From assembly GCA_036873755.1 (NCBI GenBank), contig JAVTVY010020466.1, positions 1 through 64,000 on the forward strand: a stretch of DNA of 64,000 nucleotides, read 5' to 3'. Source of the DNA: Hanleya hanleyi. Taxonomy: Eukaryota > Mollusca > Polyplacophora > Lepidopleurida > Hanleyidae. The notes under the pieces were generated by a model that saw nothing but the letters and a program-made list of their open reading frames with translations, did no database searches and was not told where the DNA came from. The first letter of the stretch is position 1. Each line of letters starts with the position of its first letter. Positions 1 through 11,033 of this stretch are shown piece by piece. A program made the position numbers and the translations under genes.

Positions 1-417
1 GGGCGTTTCAAACTGGATCGAGTTACATTCCGCGTCTTAATTCATAGATACAATAGCTATAATTATTATAGATGATTGATGACTGTTATAGGCTCTGCGA
101 GATACAGAATTACGACACACGATTCAATGGATATATAAAGGAGGTGTGGCGTTTGTCTGATAAAGAGCCCTCCTGCTGTTATGCTTGTGAAGCATGAACT
201 GAATTCTCTCAGTTCAAACCGTGTTTATAATAATACGTTTGTGTTGTATCTATGGAACCTGGTTCATTCTTAATTTTGCGTATGTGCTTATCAATAATTA
301 ATTGCGCTTAATTTTTTTTCGCGGGAACCAGATGATCAAATCCACGAAAATCCAGAAAGACCGATACATTATTGCAGATCGCCTAGACTGACATAGATTT
401 TTCTATGCAAATTGGTT
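1..417. other. Gene-free flank; 3' part belongs to a segmental duplication
   Basis: No coding region is supported here. From about 230 to 417 the sequence matches about 19340-19510 (shared stretches such as ATTTTGCGTATGTGCTTAT and ACATTATTGCAGATCGCCTAG), so the duplication that carries the two alpha-kinase genes extends past their 3' ends. Confidence 0.6.
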
Positions 418-1182
418 TCATTCCCAAAACCGTTGATGCGAGATATTCATCTCCAGTGGCACGCGAACGAGATTTTGTGGGAATGGGAACGAGATGTTAG
501 ATCCTGGATGCGGGAAGAGTTTACAGAGATGGTTACAAACATGACTGCGGAAGAATTGGTCAATTCCTGATTGACCCTCGTCCTTGGAACCGAATCGACG
601 GTCCCTGGAATGTATCACGGGGGTTAGGAGATCGTAGTTCCGGTCAGTCGCTTGTCCTTTGAAGTCACAGATCACCATGTCGCCCGAGGTGACCGACCAG
701 GAAAAGTGTGAAAATGCCACCAGATCCGAACGACTGCTCGAGTCATTCATGCTCAGTTGTTCAACGTTATTTATGCGGCGGCCAACCAAAACCCATTCGT
801 ATTCTTGAACGGGTCTTGATCGCCAACTGGACAGCTTGCTCAACAACGTTGACGTCTCGTCCACTTCTACACAAACCAGGATGGGAATGTTTATTCTCTT
901 CTTGGACACCACGGAAGGCTCTGAATTCCACCGAGATGCGACATATTGGGCCTGATTCGTCCTGTCTATGTGCGATTGCCAGTAAGATTTGTTCATTTCC
1001 GGTCTGTCTGTCCGTACACGGACCACACCGTTTTCTTCGTGTAAAGGTCCGTAGTGTTGGTAATCGTAAAATTTCGCATTGTAGCAACTGTGACGCGAAC
1101 ATCTGTGAAACCTGGAGAATTCAAACCCGACGATGTACTTCTCTGACACCGACATTCGGACTGTGAATGTCACGTTACCCAT
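418..1182 (-). CDS. Alpha-kinase-like protein, copy 1 (ATP-site Lys replaced)
   Basis: A 254-residue uninterrupted frame starts at ATG 1182. The C-terminal half carries the signatures of the MHCK/EF2K/TRPM7 alpha-kinase fold: AFSHFSW (about 156-162), the acidic CDFKGQ (172-177), LTPVIHS (186-192), and the zinc-module pattern HVCNHLC (214-220) after an IDQFF helix. Alpha-kinases phosphorylate Ser/Thr in helical contexts; the substrate cannot be told from sequence. The N lobe has GVVRVRTDRPEM near residues 52-63. The paralogue at 19493-20284 has VVKV there, so the ATP-binding Lys appears to be Arg at codon 1018-1020 and this copy may be catalytically weak or dead. The length fits a lone kinase domain with no other modules. 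The last 15 residues differ from the paralogue because of a small indel near the 3' end. The Met has no close alternative, but an upstream exon cannot be excluded. Confidence 0.8.
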   Translation of the reverse strand: MGNVTFTVRMSVSEKYIVGFEFSRFHRCSRHSCYNAKFYDYQHYGPLHEENGVVRVRTDRPEMNKSYWQSHIDRTNQAQYVASRWNSEPSVVSKKRINIPILVCVEVDETSTLLSKLSSWRSRPVQEYEWVLVGRRINNVEQLSMNDSSSRSDLVAFSHFSWSVTSGDMVICDFKGQATDRNYDLLTPVIHSRDRRFGSKDEGQSGIDQFFRSHVCNHLCKLFPHPGSNISFPFPQNLVRVPLEMNISHQRFWE

Positions 1183-2789
1183 TTCTATCTGGTTATTTCA
1201 TAGGGATCTGTTGAAGAGACAACGAAGTTTACACAGTTTATGTCAAGAATTTAAAGAGCTGAATCAGATCTAGAAGGCAGAAATGGAAATTGCTGCAATA
1301 TGGGACGTTTTCAAACGAGGACTCATTTGTGTCTGACGGTAATGAAGCCGATTTTTTCTGTCAATCCAAAACGTGCCATTTTGTTTCTTGAAATTTACAT
1401 ACTGAAATATCAGCCTCGAATAATTGTGATCTTCAGTTGTATAGATATGAATTGAGACATGATTTATGAATATGTGCTCCCTAGTCTATTTTAGTATTTT
1501 TGAGGGATTTCTTGGGGTTTTCTTTGTACAAATGAATATTCTACCTATAAATTCTCTTGTAACCTCACCTAAATCACACCTCAAATCAAAACTGTAGTTT
1601 CACACAATCAATTAGGTAGTTTGACTATCTAAAGAAGAAAAAAAGAAAGAAACGAGAATGGTTTGTCTGGGGTGTCATATTTTTTAGCGATGGGAATAGT
1701 TCACACCAGTGTTATCAGTGATCGCGCCTGCCCACTGCAGTGAATACTGGGTTTTACGACAACGTCAATAACAACCTCGCCACCAGGGGTCGCTTCCGTC
1801 GCTGGAAAATGACCGCACTTCAGTTAATCCCTGGGAACACGCTCGTTCGATTTGCCAAGATTTTTGGTCCCGTGATCCTTTGCAAAATAGTTTTTGTCCG
1901 AAATCCCGGAAGTCGTAAACGTTCTACCCGGCACACTGCTGTTGCCAGTGATGGAGAGGAATCGTGGTTTCTTGGATACAAGTAAGTGCATTCTGAGAGA
2001 GTAGGCCACCATCAGCTGATCAGAATATAATTTGCGCCAGTATCTCGACCTTTTTGTACGACAACCTGACAACATTAGACCACTATAGTATGTTTTTCTA
2101 AGCAATTGAATTCAGGAGGATCCAAATTTCGCGGGTGGCATTCAGAGACTGCTTGACGATGAACCTCCATGTTGGATGGTCTTCGCCTACAGTGCCGACG
2201 CCATAACGCTCACGTGTGTGGATTTTTTTCTTGCAATGTGTGCCATAAATTAATTGAGGAATTTATTAGATGCAATTAGGGGGAGTGCCATTTTCTTTCT
2301 CGTTTTTTCTTAAATATTTTTTTCCAGTTCTATGTCTTCGTGGACTATCCAATCAGAGCTTGTATTGGCGACCGTGCAACCAAATTTTGATGGGGGGACT
2401 GGACCGGATGACTCTGGGTTCGAGACTGCGTCAATAAAGCAACTAGACTGATCGCTGTCGTCTAATAACGTTGGGTCGATAGCGATCATGCGCAGTGGAT
2501 GGGTACTAGTCTATCAAGCAACATCACAATGCCAGAGCATCCGCACATGGGCGTAACTTTTCTTTTTATGACGCTACGCCATGTCATTACCCAATCTCCT
2601 GGCTTCGATTGCATATACCTTTCGTCTAAACGGCTGCATGAATGATCTCTGTCCCACCGTAGTAAAAATGTAGAACGGAAGGAACAGTTCGTATGATTCG
2701 ATGATATTCCATTGGTTTGTGGTTTTGATTGGCATGGATCACCAGCGCGTGATGGATAATGCATGAATGAAAGAACGTACCGGTTCTAT
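1183..2789. other. Gene-free interval
   Basis: The first about 120 bases (1183-1300) are the duplicated upstream flank of the kinase gene and match 20285-20390. The rest is AT-rich unique-looking sequence with only short open frames that lack recognisable domains. I see no gene, repeat or RNA here. Confidence 0.5.
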
Positions 2790-3357
2790 TTAACCCTACC
2801 TGGCCTGGGGGGGGGGGCATTATAGCCCCCCTACCAAACTTTCTGCGCTATTTCCGGAACGACGAAAAATGGAGTGCTGAAACTCCTGGGCTTGATAGTT
2901 TATCATATTGGGGTCATTTTGAGCCATTTGCATAACCCCCTGAGCAGAGGATCATGGGTAAATTCAAGATGGCGGCCACGTGGTGTACCAGAAAAGTGAT
3001 GTTTTTGTCACATTTCTTCAAAATTTCTGCTTTTCTGCGATGAAAAGTGGGCAAAAACTATTTTATTTCACATCACATTAATATTTACTAATTTATCATG
3101 CAGTTTTTGCGGAGAAATTGCATAAATAAAAAATTCGAAAAATCCGACCGAAAAATCGACCAAAAAATGTCGTTTTTGATGCGGCCATCTTGAATTTTTT
3201 TACATTTTCTGGTAGAGCTTGACCCAAGGGTATAGTTTGGTAAGTTTCAGCCCCCTAGCTCAAAAGATAAGAAAACTAATTAGGGGGGAGCCATTTCGCA
3301 AACCCCCTCCCCCCAGGCCTGGACAGGTCCCAAAAAGCCCAGGCCAGATAGGGTTAC
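2790..3357 (+). mobile_element. TTAA-site MITE, copy A (piggyBac-type ends)
   Basis: The element begins TTAA-CCCTACCTGGCCTGGG and ends CCAGGCCAGATAGGG-TTAC, so the right target copy has one change from TTAA. The body holds the family signatures: G-run after the left end, ATCATGGGTAAATTCAAGATGG, AAAAGTGGGCAAAAACTA, and a C-run before the right end. It is about 570 bp and has no coding capacity. TTAA targets with CCC...GGG termini are characteristic of piggyBac-superfamily transposons, so this is probably a non-autonomous derivative. Confidence 0.8.
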
Positions 3358-3574
3358 TAAAAAAAATCACGTACCTTGACCTAAATGCTGATAAAACATT
3401 AATTGAAAGTAGAGAATTTGAATTTAAACTATTTTGAAAAGTTTGATGGGGCTTTTGTCTGCTTGGACTTGTGTCCCCCCCCCTAGGCTTTTTTTCGTAT
3501 CCCGTTTTGCGAACGATAAGTATGGTTTAGGCCTACAGGAAACTTACCTCTAGTTTAACTTTACCATTCCCAGC

Positions 3575-4313
3575 GAATCCAGGGCATTTCCCCCAGTGGA
3601 CATTTCCCCCAGTGGACATTTCCTCCATGGACATTTCCCCCGGTGGGCATTCCCCCCAGTGGACATTTCCCCCAGTGGACATTTCCCCCACCTATAACCT
3701 ATATTTTTAGGTTATTTTGAACATAGTTTTCAAATAATTTGTCCAAAAAAAAAAAAAAATTAAATATAGTTTTACGAGAAAGCACATTATATACTATATA
3801 TCACATTTTTGAACAAAATAATGTATATAATCACATAGTGATAACATATAATATTCATATACATAGTATATATTTTAACATTTTAAGAAAACATTACATA
3901 TTGGTAAAATAAAAGATGTGTTTTTAAACAATATAATTTTGTTCTACAAGTACCCCCTCTAAGACTCCCCCCACCCCCCTCCCTCAGCCGTTGGCCTCAG
4001 ACTTGGTGGCTACGCTCCCTCGTAAATCACTGATCAAATTCAAAACTCTTGTTTCTAACCCTGCTTTTCTATTGTTTTAAAATGTACTATAAGACTGTAT
4101 AATAATATCTTATCACTATGTGACTCATTTATCGTAAAACATGTGGAAATTCTTATATCCTTATATATAGAAAATAAAAAATATATAAAAAAAGTGTTAT
4201 GGCCAAATTATTTAATAACTATGTTCAAAATCACCTAAAAATATAGGCTGGGGGAAATGTCCACTGGGGGAAATGCCCACTGGGGGAAATGTCCGCTGGG
4301 GGAAATGTCCGTC
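3575..4313. mobile_element. Non-autonomous inverted-repeat element with minisatellite ends
   Basis: The left end has tandem units like CATTTCCCCCAGTGGA (3592-3690). The right end has the same units inverted, GGGGGAAATGTCCACTG (4250-4313). Inside these a second inverted match pairs CCTATATTTTTAGGTTATTTTGAAC (about 3697) with TGTTCAAAATCACCTAAAAATATAGG (about 4222). The direct 10-mer CATTCCCAGC lies immediately outside both ends (3565-3574 and 4314-4323) and may be a target-site duplication. The centre is AT-rich and non-coding. The superfamily is not identifiable. Confidence 0.65.
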
Positions 4314-4323
4314 CATTCCCAGC

Positions 4324-5093
4324 ACCTTCGCAGCTGATTTACTGTATTCTCTGAAATCAAATGAATTTAGTCCCATGACGGTTCAATGAGAATTTTACGG
4401 TACAGGCTTTTATTGGATTCCTTTACACGTTCCAAATATTGATAGACGAGGTCAAGTGAATTATTGTAAACATTTAGTCTCGTGACACAACATTAAATCA
4501 TACACAGTACCGTATACCTATATACGGGGAAAACCCAATTTTTATTTAGTTACTGGTATACTGGTGCATGGACAAGATAAGCTCTTCCCGGTTCTATGAC
4601 CGATGTACAAGGAAAGAATGCCATGTAGGGAAAATGTCCGGTGCCTATTTTATTTCCGATTTGCAACGTAAGAAGAACACTAGCGCTTTCTATAAGAAAA
4701 AGTATGAGAAGGGACATTATTTACTATTTATTCTTCCCATTTACTCCCGTAGTCAAATATGGAAGCCGGATGCGACCACTGGCGATCTCGCCCTTTCATT
4801 TCGAAGGAAAAAATCAGACGAGATTACCTCGCGGTTAGGTCGCGGCTTGGTCGCGACGCGATATTACAACGAGATTCGGTGGAAATACAACGCAGGCTGA
4901 CCCTTTGACAGCTTCTCATTCCGTTGGAATATACACTTCAGTATGGTTCATATAGAAACTGAAATCGAATGTCCATTAAAGCGCGATTATTCTATCCCCA
5001 AAATAGTGTCAGACTGTCTAATATCACCGAATTTTGTGGGGCTACTATTGAAAGGCGCAGAATTAACGAGCGAATGATCAAATATGTACTCTC
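4324..5093. other. Gene-free interval
   Basis: An open frame of 110 codons at 4568-4900 has no recognisable domain, no supporting splice or polyA signals and unremarkable composition. I treat it as chance. Nothing else is visible. Confidence 0.4.
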
Positions 5094-5571
5094 TTAACCC
5101 TACCAGGCCTTGAGGGGGGGGGGGGGAGCGGAGGTTGGCAAAATGCCCCTACTCCCCTACCAAACTATCTGCGCTATCTCCGTACGATAAACGTAACGAA
5201 TCAATGGCAAATTCAAGACGGCGGCCAATGGGGTAAAAAAGAAAGGTGATTTTTCGTTTTTCGTCGTTTTCCTTCAAAATTTCTGATTTTCCGCGATGAA
5301 AAGTGGGCAAAAACTATTTTATTTCACATCTCACTAATATTTACTACTTTATCATGCAGGTTTTTTCGGAGAAATAGCATAAGTCAAAAATTTGAAAAAT
5401 CTGCCAGAAAAATCGACCAAAAAATGCCGTTTTTGAACATGACGTCACTTGAATTTCTTTTACATTTTCTGGTGACGTTTGACTCAAGGGTATACTATGA
5501 TAAGTTACATCCCCCTAGCTCAAGGGTAAGAAAAATATAGGTCCAAAAAAGCCTAGGCCAGATAGGGTTAA
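5094..5571 (+). mobile_element. TTAA-site MITE, copy B (internally deleted)
   Basis: Both ends are intact: TTAA-CCCTACCAGGCCTTG at 5094 and CTAGGCCAGATAGGG-TTAA ending at 5571, with a perfect TTAA on each side. It is about 90 bp shorter than copies A and E, having lost part of the left interior and the C-run near the right end. Non-coding. Confidence 0.8.
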
Positions 5572-5949
5572 AAACTTGACTGGAATTTACTCACGATGAA
5601 GTGGAAATTTATCTTACTCAAATTTCCGTTATAAGTCACTCGAGTTTGAGTGAAATTCAATCAAATTCGAGTGATCTATGAACTCAAGTTTGAGCGGAAT
5701 CAATTTCCACGCTCGCTTGAGCGAATCAAGCGTTTGAGTATATCTATTATCAATTGTATACATCCGGTATGCATCGTGAAATACGATGTTAGTATAGTCT
5801 ACGGAAAAAACCGCGCATTGACCTCTTTGCACTTAAACTTGTGGCGGTCATGTGGCCATGACCTAAAAAATTTGCATATTGGGGGAAAAAGCTACCTCCC
5901 AACAGAGAAGAGTTCCAATTGTTACCTCTGGGTCACTATAGTTCCGGCA
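5572..5949. other. Gene-free interval
   Basis: Short overlapping open frames on both strands occur because the segment is rich in TTGAGT/ACTCAA words. No domain or repeat family is recognised. Confidence 0.35.
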
Positions 5950-6103
5950 AAGGGCCCCTGGGCATGTATTCTTCCGCGGTGATGCGATCTGGTGGTGATG
6001 CGGTCGCAGGAAAAAGCTTCCGCGGACAGAAAGTAGTCCCCAGACTTCTAATACGCTGCATGGTCCGATTGGGTCGAGTGAGGTATCAAAGTGAAGCCTA
6101 GGT
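5950..6103 (+). repeat. Dispersed repeat, left copy of an inverted pair
   Basis: The segment (GTATTCTTCCGCGGTGATGC ... CCGATTGGGTCGAGTGAGGT) matches the reverse complement of about 14427-14605, with shared words CCGCGGACAGAAAGTAG and GACCGATTGGGTCG. A weaker relative occurs at about 7120-7260. The inverted pair brackets the virion-like gene block at 11.0-13.6 kb. Whether the two are ends of one old element is unproven. Confidence 0.5.
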
Positions 6104-6115
6104 GAAGGCGCATCT

Positions 6116-7697
6116 AATGTATGGAAGCGTATTAGTGCCAGTGTGAAAATTTTTTTTCCGAGATTTATCTCCTAATTAGGACTTATTATCTCCTAATTAG
6201 GAGAAATTTATCTCCTAATTAGGACTTATTATCTCCTAATTAGGACTTATTATCTCCTAATTAGGAATAAATTATCTCCTAATTAGGGCTTATTATCTCC
6301 TAATTAGGACTTAATATCTCCCAATTAGGACTTATTATCTCCTAATTAGGAGGACATTTTCTCCTAATTAGGACTTATTATCTCCTAATTAGGACTTAAT
6401 ATCTCCTAATTAGGACTTACTATCTCCTAATTAGGAGAAAATTATCTAAGGGCTATAGGGTACAGGGTGCACCACAGGTGTGTACGCATGCTACGATGAC
6501 GTCACTTCCGAGCTCCAAGAGCTCCGATGGCTCCAAGAGCTTCGAGCTCCGAGCTCCGAAAGCTCCGGACGTCCGGGAGTGAGGCATGCCCAGCACCCGT
6601 CTTAAGGCAGTGATGCCCCCCACGCTGGTGAGTGAGTGACCGAGTGAGTGAGCGAGCGAGTGAGTGAATGCGGGAGCTCTGAGCTCCCGGCTACCCCATC
6701 CCCGAGCTGAATGGCGACCGCACGCACAGGTCCATCACGAATACCAAGCGTCACTTGGAAGAGGATATGGGATTACCACCCACGGAGGATCTGGAAAATA
6801 CGATCAGAATACGCAAACAACTGTTTCAGGACATGCTGCCTGGACGGTATGCTGGCCTGCCCGACGATGCGTAGGTCACACCGAACCAAGATTGAACTCT
6901 CCCAAAGGACGGCTTCTGATTGGACAAAAGACTACTTCAATTGTAAACAATACCCAACGCGGCTCCCCCAGCGTGGGTATGATGTACTGGAAGGAAAAAT
7001 AAAATGAGTGATCAGTCATCCTTGTTGTTGTTGTTTTTCTCTCATCTGTTTCATGGTATTATGACGCAAACCCCTGGTCAGCGACCACCCGAGTATTTGA
7101 AGTCTCGTTGACAAGGGACTAATTTCTGTGCGCGGAGGCCTCTCCCCGGACATGACCGCAACACCATCGGACATGACCGCATCTTCGTGGAGCAATACAT
7201 CCCCATGGGTCACTTGCGGTCACGTAACCGGAAGTGACCTTTGCCGGAACTATAGCGGCCTTGGCCTTTCCTTTGGGGTAAACCATTCTTTGCATAACAA
7301 CCTTGCACCTCCCGACTAAAAGTGGTTTGGCCCAAGGTCAAGCTGAGGGTTACGGTGCTTTACATACTACTCACGATATAGCTGATAAATGAGGTAACAA
7401 CCGATCACAATTATCTCCTAATTAGGAGATATTTTCTCCTAATTAGGAGATAATTTTCTCCTAATTAGGAGATACTAAGTCCTAATTAGGAGATAATAAG
7501 TCCTAATTAGGAGATAATTATCTCCTAATTAGGAGATAATAAGTCCTAATTAGGAGATATTAAGTCCTAATTAGGAGATAATAAGTCCTAATTAGGAGAT
7601 AATTTTCTCCTAATTAGGAGATAATAAGTCTTAATTAGGAGATAAATCTCGGATTTTTTTTTTCCACACTGGCACTACTAATACGCTTCCGTACATT
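6116..7697. mobile_element. E1: terminal-inverted-repeat element with CTCCTAATTAGGA arrays
   Basis: Left end AATGTATGGAAGCGTATTAG and right end CTAATACGCTTCCGTACATT are inverted copies. They continue through CAGTGTG(G)AAAA, a T-run and CCGAGATTTATCTCC. Just inside each end lie about 15-20 copies of the palindromic unit CTCCTAATTAGGA(G) (about 6165-6445 and 7412-7645). The interior holds the motif GGCTATAGGGTACAGGGTG (6450-6468) shared with E3 and E4, GAGCTC-rich repeats, a (GAGT)n run, a C-terminal fragment of the C2H2 gene family (6719-6874) and a downstream AATAAA (6998-7003). I found no clear target duplication. Confidence 0.75.
6719..6874 (+). pseudogene. C-terminal fragment of the C2H2/E3-type gene family
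   Basis: The frame beginning CGC at 6719 and ending TAG at 6872-6874 reads a segment with TKRHLEEDMGLPPTE and RKQLFQDMLP, nearly identical to the C-terminal region of the genes at 50683-51245 and 52235-52915. The zinc finger and the central region are missing; upstream there are only GAGCTC-rich and GAGTGA repeats. An AATAAA follows at 6998-7003, and the downstream sequence (CCCCAGCGTGGGTATGATGTA) is also shared with the E3 copies, so a 3'UTR was carried along. A frame without a start codon makes this a relic. Confidence 0.75.
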
Positions 7698-7734
7698 TGT
7701 GCATGACTACAAAGCAAGTAAAGTAAACCAATAT

Positions 7735-7800
7735 TCAATTCAATTCAATTCAATTCAATTTTATTGTACATATACGCTCACAATGGAGCAGGGTACAAAC
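7735..7800 (-). repeat. Short (TTGAA)n tail, LINE-like 3' end
   Basis: CAATTCAATTCAATTCAATT followed by TTATTGTACATATACG reads on the minus strand as a sequence ending in AATAAAATTGAATTGAATTG, a pattern often found at 3' ends of non-LTR retrotransposons in marine invertebrates. No reverse-transcriptase frame is attached. Confidence 0.35.
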
Positions 7801-8284
7801 AGTGAAATCAAAACACACAATTAAAGAATAATGCATAATAGGCTGTTGATATGAAATTACTAAATGAGTATTCACTATTATGACTAGTATAACAAGGCAA
7901 ACCTGTATATTCTATACAGATACTAATGACGTAGATTGAAATTCAATCCATTAGACCGAAACTAGTGACCAATCTTTCATGGGATTGAAAATATTCAATC
8001 TAATAGATTGAAACCGATAAAATGAATCTGCTGTAGACAGAAAATTCAATCTACCAGATTGAAATCCTCAATCCAATACGATATGTACCGTAGTTAGTGT
8101 TCTTGTGAGTAGTCCGATCTATCCTGTTGGATACGATAGTCTAACTCACTCACTACAATCCAACAAACCTTGTTGATAGACTTTTTGGCCAATCATTAGT
8201 TCAGAAAGTTTTGCTCTTATATTCTAGCATATCAGGTCGGAGCTATACCAGCCCACAATCATACATTCTCTGGCTAAACGTCCT

Positions 8285-8818
8285 CAGTTTTTTATCTCCC
8301 CCCCCATAATGATTTTTTTTACCCCTTGCGCTAGGGGGCTGAAACTTACCGCACTATACCCTTGGGTCAAGCTGTATCAGCAAATGTAAAAAGAATCCAA
8401 GATGGTCGCTTTGATGACGTCACAGTGACGTCATTTCAAAAAACGGCATTTTTTGGTGGAGTTTTCGGTCCGATTTTCCGAATTTTTATTCATGCAATTT
8501 CTCCGTAAAAACTGCATGATAAATTAGTGAATATTAGTGTGATGTGAAATAAAATAGTTTTTGCCCACTTTTCATCGCGGAAAAGCAGAAATTTTGAAGA
8601 AATATGACAAAAACATCACTTATTCTGGTACCGCACGTGACCGCCAACTTGAATTTGGCCATGATCCTTAGCTCGGGCGGTTATGCAAATAGGCTCAAAA
8701 TGACCCCAATAGGATAAACTATAAAGTCACGTAGTTTCAGCTCTCTATTTTTTGTCGTTCCGGAGATAGCGCCGAAAGTTTTGTAAGGGGGGGGCATTTT
8801 ACCAGATAGCATTAAATT
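8285..8818 (-). mobile_element. TTAA-site MITE, copy C (reverse, decayed ends)
   Basis: The body is the reverse complement of copies A and E (CTTGGGTCAAGCTGTATCAG, AGTTTTTGCCCACTTTTCATCGCG, GACCCCAATAGGATAAACTATA). The termini have decayed: the right end reads ACCAGATAGCATTAAA and the left end begins in a C-run. An older copy. Confidence 0.7.
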
Positions 8819-10304
8819 AGGTATATTTTGGTGGTATTGTTTTGAAAATATTTAAAAAGTTAAAGCGCCCATATAGTTTGCGACAACACCTCATCCTATT
8901 GCACATTCTCATAAAGAAGGGTATGACTCAGTATTTGGCCTTGACCATCCGTTCTTCCATCCATCCATCCGCAGTGACTGCGACAATACTGCTGTTTCAC
9001 TTCATATCCAGTGTACATATTTTGTACGATGGGGGAAATGATGAACCTCAAATATTTTGTGATCCGAGTCAAATGAAAATGTTAGTAAGTGTACCGCACA
9101 CTTCATAGCACAGTATCCACAACAGATAAATGTTATCTCGCCGTCCCATATTTGATACACTCTTGTTTTACCTTGGTATACCAGGTACTTGTAATGAATT
9201 ATACTATACTTACAAAAGCCTGAATTATACTATACTTACAATTTCAACCATATCGGGTGCAGCAATAACTTCTGTCCCACAACAAGCCACCACGACAAGG
9301 GCAATCAACATTGTTATTCCGGATTTGGTTAGCAAGTGGTTATAAATCCTTCGACTCTGTGTTATACTGAAATTGTTTAACAAAGTGTTTTACCCACAGT
9401 CTCTGACTCTGTGCAATTGGCTACTGGAAGTGTTTTACCAACAGTCTTTGGGTCTGTCAATGAGAGCTAGCGCTGTTGAACGTAGTAAATACCAATATCG
9501 AGTGGACCAGATGTCTTCGCTCTATATACGTTCCTATTCTCGGGGAAGGGGACAGTATGACACTGAAATAGAGGTAGGACACAAGTCTATTTTCAAACAT
9601 GGAGACGGAACAATATAGTTTGGGAGACAGATGTGAAAGCTCTATAAATTATCTAAATTTTGATAATATCAGCAGCCGTATTTTCAGAATAATTCGGCGT
9701 ATATCGATTCCGTTTATTATCTCGGGAATCTGTCTGCTGTAAACACTATTATTGTGTCATAATAACGTATTGTGAAGATACAGGGTAGGTATTACAGAGC
9801 ATAATACAAACGATGATGTTCGCTAATAATAATATGATTGTATCGCGTAGCTCAGACAAACTCCCCAATAACATAGTCTAGTCAGACAAAGATCCAAGGA
9901 CATCGAGCAATGAAGTGGATTCAGGTTGATGTGACCGACCAATAGGTTACTTAATTCTTCCAAGAATCTGCAATGGAAAAGTACTAAACATACACCGTAG
10001 GCCTATAGATCCATCTGAAATATTAACATATAGTCGGTCGGCCACGTAGGCAAAATAACATTTAACATGGCATTTTTTGTTAGAAGCTGGAAACTATGCT
10101 ACATGTCTGTTGAATATCATACTCTAAAACGTAGGGGTGGATGCCCATCCCAAAGTCGCGTTTTTCGGACATAGTGGTCAGTTTTGACCAAATTCGGACA
10201 AAAAATCAAATTTTCAGTTTTGGTGGTTTATGAATTTTCCAAAACTCAGGCTTTAAGACGCTATAACGCAACATGGTATATTATTGATAGACAGCATACA
10301 TTTA
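8819..10304. other. Gene-free interval
   Basis: Open frames of 70-90 codons at 8842-9618 have no domain and lie in AT-rich sequence with local duplications (two copies of GAATTATACTATACTTACAA near 9198-9240; two of the ACAGTCT-CTGACTCTG type near 9395-9450). I see no supported gene. Confidence 0.4.
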
Positions 10305-10464
10305 AGAAATAATGTTTTCATAGGCGTGTTAAATGGTTATTTTACGCACGGTTAGTGTTGGAAAGTTTGTATTTTAGGGCAAGGGCGAGCTGAAATTTTT
10401 AAACTTTCCCACACTAACCGTGCGTAAAATAACCATTTAGCACGCCTATGGAAACATTATTTCT
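10305..10464. repeat. Near-perfect 62-64 bp inverted repeat (hairpin)
   Basis: Arms 10305-10368 and 10401-10464 are reverse complements with about three mismatches in 62 positions; the core is GGTTATTTTACGCACGGTTAG. A 32-base loop separates them. This is a foldback element or a stable RNA/DNA hairpin. No gene is attached. Confidence 0.85.
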
Positions 10465-11033
10465 ATTCTATTGCACTACTCAAATTGATTATCAACAAAG
10501 ATTAAAATGAAAGATTGAAAACATATTTTAAACTAAGACAACCTTTCTCTCCTATTTTGAAAAAAAAATCGTCCACTGATGTTGGGATGATGCTCCCGTC
10601 TCGGTTGGCATCGTGCCAATGTCAGTGGACGAGTTTATGTGGTCTCTCCAATGGGGAGCGATTTTGTCAGCTGTGTCAGCTGTTGGGAAATTACGTGGAT
10701 ATATGCCTATTTGTGTCGCTCTGTTCATCAATTTCCCGATGGATACAACAGTTAAACTTGAGAAGGAAATTTCGTCTTGTAATTTATTTGTTTGTTTTAT
10801 TCGATTGTTACTTGTGTGGAAGCAGACGTCTCTTTCCTCACCCGACGTGTGAAATTGAATCTTTTAATGAATACCTGCACTTGACACATGTACATTTCAC
10901 ATAACCGTGGTAAATCATGTAATAATTGTACGGTTAGCTCGATGTTATTGACACAAGTGTTACAGAATTACTCATTACCTGTTCAAACTTATATCATAAA
11001 ACATAGAGATATAAAGCATAAAAACCTTTTCCG
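10465..11033. other. Gene-free interval upstream of virion-like block
   Basis: A 129-codon frame at 10515-10904 overlaps a second frame and has no recognisable motif. It shows no similarity to the adjacent virus-like genes, so I leave it unannotated. Confidence 0.35.

Noticed and set aside
708..1166. 152-codon plus-strand frame opposite alpha-kinase copy 1
   Set aside because: It is the antisense shadow of the kinase gene and has no domain of its own. The kinase motifs are on the minus strand and recur in the paralogue.
4568..4900. 110-codon plus-strand frame
   Set aside because: No motif, no splice or polyA context, and it overlaps a second unrelated frame.
6116..7697. CRISPR-like array in the evenly spaced CTCCTAATTAGGA units
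   Set aside because: The spacers are short (about 8-12 bases), not unique, and the context is eukaryotic.
10515..10904. 129-codon frame upstream of the virion-like block, considered as a further viral gene
   Set aside because: No similarity to any virion or replication protein, AT-driven composition, and the block's structural relic begins only at about 11034.
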